From Coptis chinensis (Eukaryota > Streptophyta > Magnoliopsida > Ranunculales > Ranunculaceae): 64,000 bases of DNA. The translations under genes were made by a program, and so were the position numbers. Below are positions 58,365-64,000 of the stretch, piece by piece. Under the pieces are notes generated by a model, which was given only the letters and a program-made list of their open reading frames with translations, was not told where the DNA came from and did no database searches. Position 1 is the stretch's first letter. Each line of letters begins with the position of its first letter. Location: NCBI GenBank assembly GCA_015680905.1, contig CM027377.1, forward strand, positions 22,716,501 to 22,780,500, read 5' to 3'.

Positions 58365-59259
58365 CAAGGCGCAACCACTCATCAATTTTTAAGCTAGGTA
58401 CCATCTCTGCTCTTAAACTTCTTAGCCCCATCAGAAGAAAGATATGGAATTCTGCCGCTACTCACCTCATGTCTCAGATATGGAAGACGAGAAATTGAAT
58501 ATACTTTGAGGACAAGAGATGGAATAGTGCATTCATAAAAAAGGAAGTGATTAGAGGAAGTAAAGACTCGGGTAAAGTAGCCACAGGGTACATGTACAAC
58601 ATTGTTAATGACCTGGCTATCTTACACTCTCTCAACTTAAAGGGAAGAGCCAGACCAAACCATATTCAGGAAGTCATGTGGTTTCCACTGGAGCTGGGAA
58701 TAGTTAAAGCTAATACCGATGGCTCCTCCATTGGTAATCTAGGGATCGGTGGTGCTGGCATCATCTTCAGGGACCACTTGAACCAAGTTATGGGAGTTAT
58801 AGCCCATGGGTTTGGGATCACCACAAATTTTGTTGCAGAATGCTCTGCCATTGTAATAGCAGCGGAATCAGCAGTATCAAAGGGATGGTTACACCTATGG
58901 ATCGAAAGCGACTCAATAGCTGCTGTCATGGCTCTTAGTAGGGACAATTCTCCTTGGATACTCAAAGCAAGATGGCTTAGAGCAATCCGAAATCTTCTTT
59001 TTTGGAGATTGTCCCACACAAACTGAGAAGCCAATTTTGGTGCGGACTTAGCAGCAAAGAAGGGAGCAACTATGAACCAAGGAGAGAGGTTATGGAGTTA
59101 TGCTAGACCAAGCTATATCACAAGATCAGAAACTCCAAAAATGCCTTACTTCCGTTTTAACTAAACTTAGTTTTTCTCAAGTTGTAAGCTCTCCTCTTGG
59201 GAGGTAACATTCTTTATTATTTTAAAACAATATCCCTACTTGTGTGCAAAAAAAAAAGA
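58365..59259 (+). mobile_element. 5'-truncated LINE (non-LTR retrotransposon) insertion
   Basis: Flanked by the 13-bp direct repeat TAGTTAGTCTAAA at 58352-58364 and 59260-59272. Has an A10 tail at 59248-59257. The empty site is preserved in the F 5' LTR near 50551. It encodes only the end of ORF2: a zinc-binding RT-tail-like region (RRKIWNSAATHLMSQIWK and TRN) and RNase H. Confidence 0.9.
58547..59026 (+). pseudogene. LINE ORF2 C-terminus: RNase H domain
   Basis: The frame begins inside the LINE zf-RVT region. It contains a plant LINE-type RNase H: KANTDGSSIGNLGIGGAGII (first catalytic Asp), NFVAECSAIVIAAESAV (Glu), LWIESDSIAAVMAL (Asp). After a stop at 59024 a further block with NFGADLAAKKGA (last catalytic Asp) is still readable, and the sequence ends MPYFRF. 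It would degrade RNA in RNA-DNA hybrids during LINE replication. The fragment lacks reverse transcriptase and cannot act alone. Confidence 0.8.
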
Positions 59260-59422
59260 TAGTTAGTCTAAATACGTTACAAGTATGTACAAGCAAGAGT
59301 GGAGAACACGATTACTCCTCTTTATCACATGATATTTGAGAGTATTATTATAGATTGATTAGAATGATTTTAGCATGTTAGAACTACTATTTTTACATTA
59401 TCAAAACCTTCTTGTCATAGAG

Positions 59423-60440
59423 CTTAGAGAGAAGCTACTCTGGACGATGTGTATGCTCGTGATCGAATGGCTGAACTTTCAAGGCAAGTAGCAGTGCTAA
59501 CCCGCCAGGTTGAGGCCCTTAATCGGCAACCCAACCAACCACAAGACTGTGAACCATAGCTAGTGGAGGACGATCAGGAGGTAGAGGCTGATAACCCCTT
59601 TGCTGATTTGGAAAATATTGACAACTTCCAGTGCGTTCCGTTTCACTGAGACAACATACGTTGGGAATCAGGCTTGAAAATTGATTTGCCCGAGTTTCAT
59701 GGTAACTTGCAACCAGATGAATTGATTGATTGGCTTGGTACTATGGAGGAAGTTATGGAGTTCAAAAAAGTGCTCGACAACAAACAAGTGGCGCTTGTGG
59801 CAACCTATTTTCGTGGTCGAGCTATGGCTTGGTGGCAACAGTTGAAGGAACCTCGTGCATGAAGAGGTAAATTTAAGATTGCTGTTTGGGAGAAACTTAA
59901 GAAACATCTCTGTGATGCATTTTTACCTTTTAATTATACTCAGGCATTGTATTAATGACTTCAGAATTTGCGCCAAGGTGCTAAGTCTGTCGATGACTAT
60001 ACTAAAGAGTTTTACCAGTTATTGGCTCGTGTAGAACTCACTGAATCTGATGATCAATTAGTGGCATTATACATTGGGGGATTTCGTTCTGATCTACATG
60101 ATGCCTTAAATCTGTTTGATGTTTTTTTTGTGTCCGAGGCTCATCAAAGGGCATTAATTCGAGAAGCGGTTTGAACCGACGGGTGGTGGTCCTCCTACCC
60201 GCACCCCAAATGCTCCTCTCCCTAGGCGTGCGGATCGTGGGCTCGTGGTCCTAATTCAGTTAAGTGTTTTAGATGTGGAGAGATCGGTCATTATACTAAT
60301 CGATGCTCTAAACCGCCTGCTCCTAGGAAGATTTTATTTGCTGAGAATGAGGATGTTGATGCGGATTCTATTGGCGGTATCCTAGGCATGCCCCTTTTTG
60401 ATGACGACTCTAAGGATGTGCCTGAAGAGCTCATCTGAGA
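59423..60440 (+). pseudogene. Element E Gag, main part
   Basis: Coiled-coil-like start (YARDRMAELSRQVAVLTRQV), capsid domain (KIDLPEFHGNLQPDELIDWL; AMAWWQQLKEPRA; VDDYTKEFYQLLARVELTES) and a CCHC knuckle CFRCGEIGHYTNRC at 60265-60306. Interrupted by stops (for example at 59860 and 59953) and by frameshifts. In frame with the start at 39135 across the nested insertion. Confidence 0.8.
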
Positions 60441-60479
60441 GGGTGACAGAGGTGAACTTCTTGTTGTTCGCAGGTTGTG

Positions 60480-61134
60480 TTTGGCTCCTAAGGAGACTAA
60501 TGGTGATGGTTGGCTCCGTAACTTTATTTTTCAGTCGACATGTACTATATAGGGTAAGGTTTGTAAACTTGTTATCGACTCTAGGAGTTGTGAGAATGCC
60601 ATTTCTTTGGAGGCAATTCGTAAGCTTGGTTTACCGACTGAGAAACACCCAACCCCTTATTCCTTGTCTTGGGTTAAGAAAGGAAATGAGATTACTGTCT
60701 CTAAACGCTGCTTGGTTGATTTCTCCATTGGGTCTAAGTATACAGATAAGGTATGGTGTGACGTCGTTACTATGGATGTTTGTCATTTATTATTGGGTCG
60801 GCCTTGGCAATTTGATCGTAGGGTATCCCATGATGGTTGGCGCAACACATATAGTTTCTTGTTCGGTGATGTTAAAATCAGGTTAGTGCCAAGTAGAAAA
60901 TCGGTCCCAATTACTCCTCCAGCACCGAAGCCTTATTGCTTGGCCATGCATAGTTTTGAGGCTGAATTGCTCACTATGGATCAGGTGTTTATTTTAATGT
61001 GTGAACCGAACTCATTACCAGCTCCAGTCCCTGAGTGTGTCCGGGGTTTATTTCAGAAACTTTCTGATCTGTTTCCAGCTGAGTTGCCTACTAGCTTGCC
61101 CCCATGCGGGACATCCAACATCAGATTAATTTAG
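60480..61134 (+). pseudogene. Element E protease
   Basis: The retropepsin-like region reads GKVCKLVIDSRSCENAI, where the usual DSGSS active site has become DSRSC, so the enzyme is probably dead. It continues LEAIRKLGLPTEKHPTPYSL, VTMDVCHLLLGRPWQFDRRV and NTYSFLFGDVKIRLVPSR, then a linker ending at 61134. Confidence 0.8.
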
Positions 61135-61975
61135 TGCCTAGTTTTAAAATCCCTAACAGCCCACATTATCGTATGAGTCCCAAAGAGCATGCTGAGTTAC
61201 AATGATAGGTTACAGATTTGATTGACAAGGGATTTATCCGTGAAAGCTTAAGCCCTTGTATAGTGCCGGCTTTGTTAGTGCCCAAGAAGGATGGTTCTCT
61301 GCGTATGTGTGTGGACAACAGGGCTATTAATAATATTACTACAAAGTTTCGTTTTCGATCCTGCGGCTCGACGACCTTCTTGACCAGTTACACAGTGCTG
61401 CGGTGTTTACAAAGCTTGACTTGAAGTCGGGCTATTATCAGATCTGGATTCGTATTGGGGATGAGTGGAAAATGGCTTTTAAAACAAAAGAAGGCGGCCT
61501 TTTTGAGTGGCTGGTTATGCCTTTCGGCCTTTCTAATGCTCCTATCACTTTTATCCGAGTCATGAACCAAGTCTTGAAGCTGTTCTTGGGAAAGTGTGTG
61601 GTCGTTTATTTTGACGACATTTTAATCTACAGCAAGGACACTCAATCTCATCTCCAGGACCTTCATCAAGTGTTGACAGTGTTACGTCAGGCCCAATTTT
61701 ATGTTGCGGTCTCTAAGTGTGTCTTATGTACTGATTCTGTTTTATTTCTGGATTATGTGGTGTCAAGCAAGGGTATTTTGATGGATAGTTCTAAGGTTGA
61801 GGCCGTCCGTGCTTGGCCTAGTCTAGCAACTCTGACAGAGGCACATAGTTTCCATGGGTTTGCTTCCTTTTATCCTCATTTTGTTCCTCATTTTAGTACT
61901 ATTTCAACACCTATAACTGACTATTTGCGAGGTGGCAAGTTCCTCTGGTCTCTGGCCACCGAGGAAAGTTTTTAG
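61135..61975 (+). pseudogene. Element E reverse transcriptase
   Basis: RT order is kept across frameshifts: [71 protein letters not shown], then the catalytic [11 protein letters not shown] (about 61600-61630), followed by connection-domain blocks. Stops at about 61207 and elsewhere and a frameshift near 61350 break it. All catalytic Asp residues are readable. Confidence 0.85.
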
Positions 61976-62400
61976 ATTCTCAAGACACTATTAATTTTGG
62001 CTCCTATCCTTAAGTTGTCTGATTTTTCTTCTCCTTTTGAGGTTTCTATTGATGCCTCTAAAATCGACATTGGTGTTGTTCTCAGCCAGGGGAGTCATCC
62101 TATCGTTTATTTCAGAGAGAAATTGACCGAGGCGAAGCAGAATTATAGTGCCTATGACCTGGAGTTCTATGTTGTTATTCAGACTCTTAAGCATTGGCGT
62201 CACTATCTGATCCATGCTGAATTCAATCGTTATTCTGATCATGAAGCGCTCAAGCATATTGGCAATCAGGATAATGTCAGTGCCCGGCAACTGCGTTGGT
62301 CCAGTTATTTATAGGACTTCACTATTGTTCTCCGACACAAGTATGGTGTCCAGAACCGTGTGGTTGATGCTCTTAGTCGTCGTTCCTATTTATTGGTTTC
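61976..62400 (+). pseudogene. Element E RNase H domain
   Basis: LAPILKLSDFSSPFEVSIDA, GVVLSQGSHPIVYFREKL, YSAYDLEFYVVIQTLKHWRH and SDHEALKHIGNQ match the Ty3/gypsy RNase H, with the Asp-Glu-Asp catalytic set. A stop at 62312-62314 and a frameshift precede the integrase part. Confidence 0.8.
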
Positions 62401-62559
62401 CATGCTTTCTACCATTCTGGGTTTTGATTCTTTCCCTGAGTTATACCCATCTGACCCGTACTTTGCAACTGTTTTATCTTCTCTTCAGGAGGGACAGTTA
62501 TCTGAGTTCTCTTTATAGGACAATTTTCTGTTTAAAGGTCGGCGCCTTTGTGTTCCTAA

Positions 62560-63734
62560 TTGTAGTCTACGGCTTCGTCTCCTCACCGAGTTACATAACG
62601 AGGGACATTTTGGTCGTGACAAGACTCTCGCACTCTTATCATCTTCTTATTTTTGGCCTGGTTTAAGCAGGGAGGTCCAGAAATTTGTTGCTCGTTGCCA
62701 GGTTTCTAAAGGCCACGCTACTAATGCAAGGTTGTTTATGCCTTTGCCTGTACCGGATCAACCATGGTGTTCCATTAGTATGGATTTTGTCCTTGGATTA
62801 CCCCATACCCAATGAGGTTTTGATTCAATCTTTTTGGTGGTGGATCGGTTCTCCAAAATGGCTCATTTTATCGCATACAAGAAAACGATAGATGCTGTCA
62901 ATGTTGTCCAATTATTTTTTTGTGATATTTATTGTTTGCATGGTCTGCCAAACTCCATTGTTTCAGATTGTGACACTCGTTTTCCTAGTCATTTTTGGCG
63001 TTATTTTTGGAAGCTCTTACATACTGATTTGGAGTTTAGTAATGCCTACCATCCTCAGACAGATGGACAGACTGAGGTTGTTAATAGGTCCTTGGGTAAT
63101 CTTTTGCGTAGTTTGGTGGGTTCTAAAGTGAAATAGTGGGATTCTCACCTTTCTCAGGCATAATTTGTTTTTAATCGTTAGGTTGGTTAATCGCAGTTTG
63201 GATTACAGTCCTTTCCACATTCTATATGGCTTTAATCCAAGAGTCGCTGCTGACCTTGCTCCTATACCTGGTTTACAACCTGTTCACGTCGCTGCGTCCA
63301 ACATGGTTCAACAGCTCCAGGATGTTCATGCTGCTGTTCGGAAAAATCTGTTAGAGTCTAATGCCAAGTATAAAGCCACTGCTGACAAACATTGTCTTCA
63401 TGTTGAGTTTGAGGTTGGTGACTTTGTTTGGGCAGTGCTCACTAAGGATCATTTTTCTGTTGGTGACTACAATAAGCTGAAACATCGCAAGATTGGTCCT
63501 CTTGAAATGGTTGAGAAGATTAACTCCAATGCCTATCGTCTCCGTTTGCCTAGTCATATCCAAACTTCGGATGTTTTCAATGTCAAACATCTCATACCAT
63601 TCTGTGGTGATTCATCAGACGATGAGGATGGCTTTAATTCGAGGACGAATTCCTTTCATCCAGGGGGGAATGATGCAGTACAGGTTCTTGCAGAGAAGTA
63701 CCTAAATGCACATGGTGGTGTCTTGAAAGTCTGA
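62560..63734 (+). pseudogene. Element E integrase, C-terminus running into the 3' LTR
   Basis: The HHCC-like region reads LHNEGHFGRDK and VARCQVSKGH, so one Cys is lost. The core catalytic triad is readable: SMDFVLGLP, IVSDCDTRF, YHPQTDGQTEVVNRS. The C-terminal frame 63165-63734 is open and includes EVGDFVWAVL, KIGPLEMVEKINSNAYRLRL and DVFNVKHLIPF, then SRTNSFHPGGN. It continues 21 codons into the LTR before stopping. No chromodomain is seen. Extension into the LTR is a known trait of CRM-clade elements. Stops at about 62813, 63135 and 63162 inactivate it. Confidence 0.85.
63658..63670 (+). promoter_or_regulatory. Polypurine tract of element E
   Basis: CATCCAGGGGGGAA immediately before the LTR start TGATGCAG. 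Purine-rich plus-strand primer site. Confidence 0.75.
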
Positions 63735-64000
63735 GAGTGTTGTTAGTGGAGGTGCGAGGGCGACGCACTCAGTTTTGCCTTCTGACAGGCACGCACACGC
63801 TCAAGGCTTTTCTGTGGGCTTTTGCGAAGTCAGTCTTTTATTTCATTTATTTTCTATAGGATTGGTTCGGTGAACTCACCGCTTGTTTGTTTTACGTTTA
63901 GAATGCCTATTTAAAGGCTCAGGAGAATTGTGACAGATTCATTTAGTGATTTTATTTGTTAAATTTATTCAATCGTTTCTTGGTTAAAGAGCGATTATTT
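63671..64000 (+). repeat. 3' LTR of element E, cut by the window end
   Basis: TGATGCAGTACAGG onward, 330 of about 352 bp, matching 38749-39100. The last bases, AGAGCGATTATTT, correspond to about 39066 in the 5' copy. Confidence 0.9.

Larger units (their letters stand above)
39168..59417 (+). mobile_element. Element F: Athila-like non-autonomous LTR retrotransposon inserted in gag of E
   Basis: Starts TGATAAGCACC and ends CTTGTCA. The target duplication TAGAG is at 39163-39167 and 59418-59422. Its 5' LTR is split (39168-39814 and 50011-50712) by element C. The internal region is 50713-57212 and the 3' LTR 57213-59417. The primer site TGGTGCCGCTTGCC is at 50715. Gag and protease relics are present; no RT or integrase is seen. 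Confidence 0.85.
57213..59417 (+). repeat. 3' LTR of element F, containing a LINE insertion
   Basis: TGATTAAGCACTC to CTTGTCA with TATATAAA at 57753-57760. Without the LINE and one target copy (908 bp) it is about 1.3 kb. It is followed by TAGAG, the right target duplication. Confidence 0.85.
38749..64000 (+). mobile_element. Element E: Ty3/gypsy retrotransposon (CRM-like features) split by nested insertions, 3' end cut by the window
   Basis: 5' LTR 38749-39100, tRNA-Met-type primer site, and gag start at 39135. A foreign block at 39168-59417 is flanked by TAGAG on both sides. Then come gag, CCHC, protease, reverse transcriptase, RNase H, integrase and the 3' LTR from 63671. Removing the block and one TAGAG keeps the gag reading frame continuous, apart from one stop. 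The coding region carries several in-frame stops and frameshifts, so it is inactive. Confidence 0.85.

Noticed and set aside
57213-59422. Chimeric junction between an Athila-like LTR and gypsy gag by template switching
   Set aside because: TAGAG on both sides and the matching E LTR and gag start at 38749-39167 show an ordinary nested insertion.
61388-62290. Minus-strand frames opposite element E polymerase
   Set aside because: Antisense shadows of the RT and RNase H coding strand.

Overview
This is a nuclear segment of a flowering plant genome, most likely a eudicot (inferred from gene and element families; the species cannot be read from the sequence). It is AT-rich, has GT-AG introns, and is filled with nested plant transposable elements. 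I see no rRNA, tRNA or CRISPR. The only long intact host-like frame is a 404-residue receptor-like kinase at 10591-11805. It is followed at once by a hexokinase-like retrocopy.

Layout. 1-4356: a 42-bp minisatellite, a broken CCHC/GRF zinc-finger gene resembling the C-terminus of plant topoisomerase 3-alpha, and a reverse-strand Mutator-like transposase relic. 4357-7065: a truncated Ty3/gypsy element (LTR, primer site, gag-protease frame, no RT or integrase). 7066-10590: foldback and hairpin repeats and unassigned DNA. 10591-13409: kinase and hexokinase pair.

14129-35494 reads as one DNA transposon (TIR GGGGGTGTTTG, TTA on both sides) opened by later insertions. A reverse-strand Helitron (14194-34013) sits in the middle of an ACTTATAAGT palindrome. 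The Helitron carries relics of its Rep protein and intron-bearing fragments of a laccase-like and a quinone-oxidoreductase-like gene. Inside it is a complete 12.3-kb LTR retrotransposon, here called B (20474-32786, TSD GGTTT). A 974-bp hAT-like element (34486-35459, TSD TCTAGCAC) sits in the outer transposon.

35499-38748: an AT-rich tandem repeat and a poly(A)-tailed LINE-ORF1-like retroposon. 38749-64000: a second nest. A Ty3/gypsy element, E, has its 5' LTR at 38749 and its 3' LTR at 63671. Its gag is split by an Athila-like element F (39168-59417, TSD TAGAG). F's 5' LTR is split by a related element C (39815-50010, TSD GAGTG/GAGGG). F's 3' LTR carries a 5'-truncated LINE with a 13-bp TSD.

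The most unusual content is the B/C/F family. These are large LTR elements with Athila-like gag and protease but no visible reverse transcriptase or integrase, so they would have to be mobilised in trans. Every copy keeps a roughly 1.1-kb 3' noncoding domain with two adjacent small hairpins, whose changes between copies mostly preserve pairing through G.U wobbles. Every copy also has repeated polypurine-tract-like modules and a GCGC-rich leader. These are candidate cis-acting RNA signals of a non-autonomous retroelement system.
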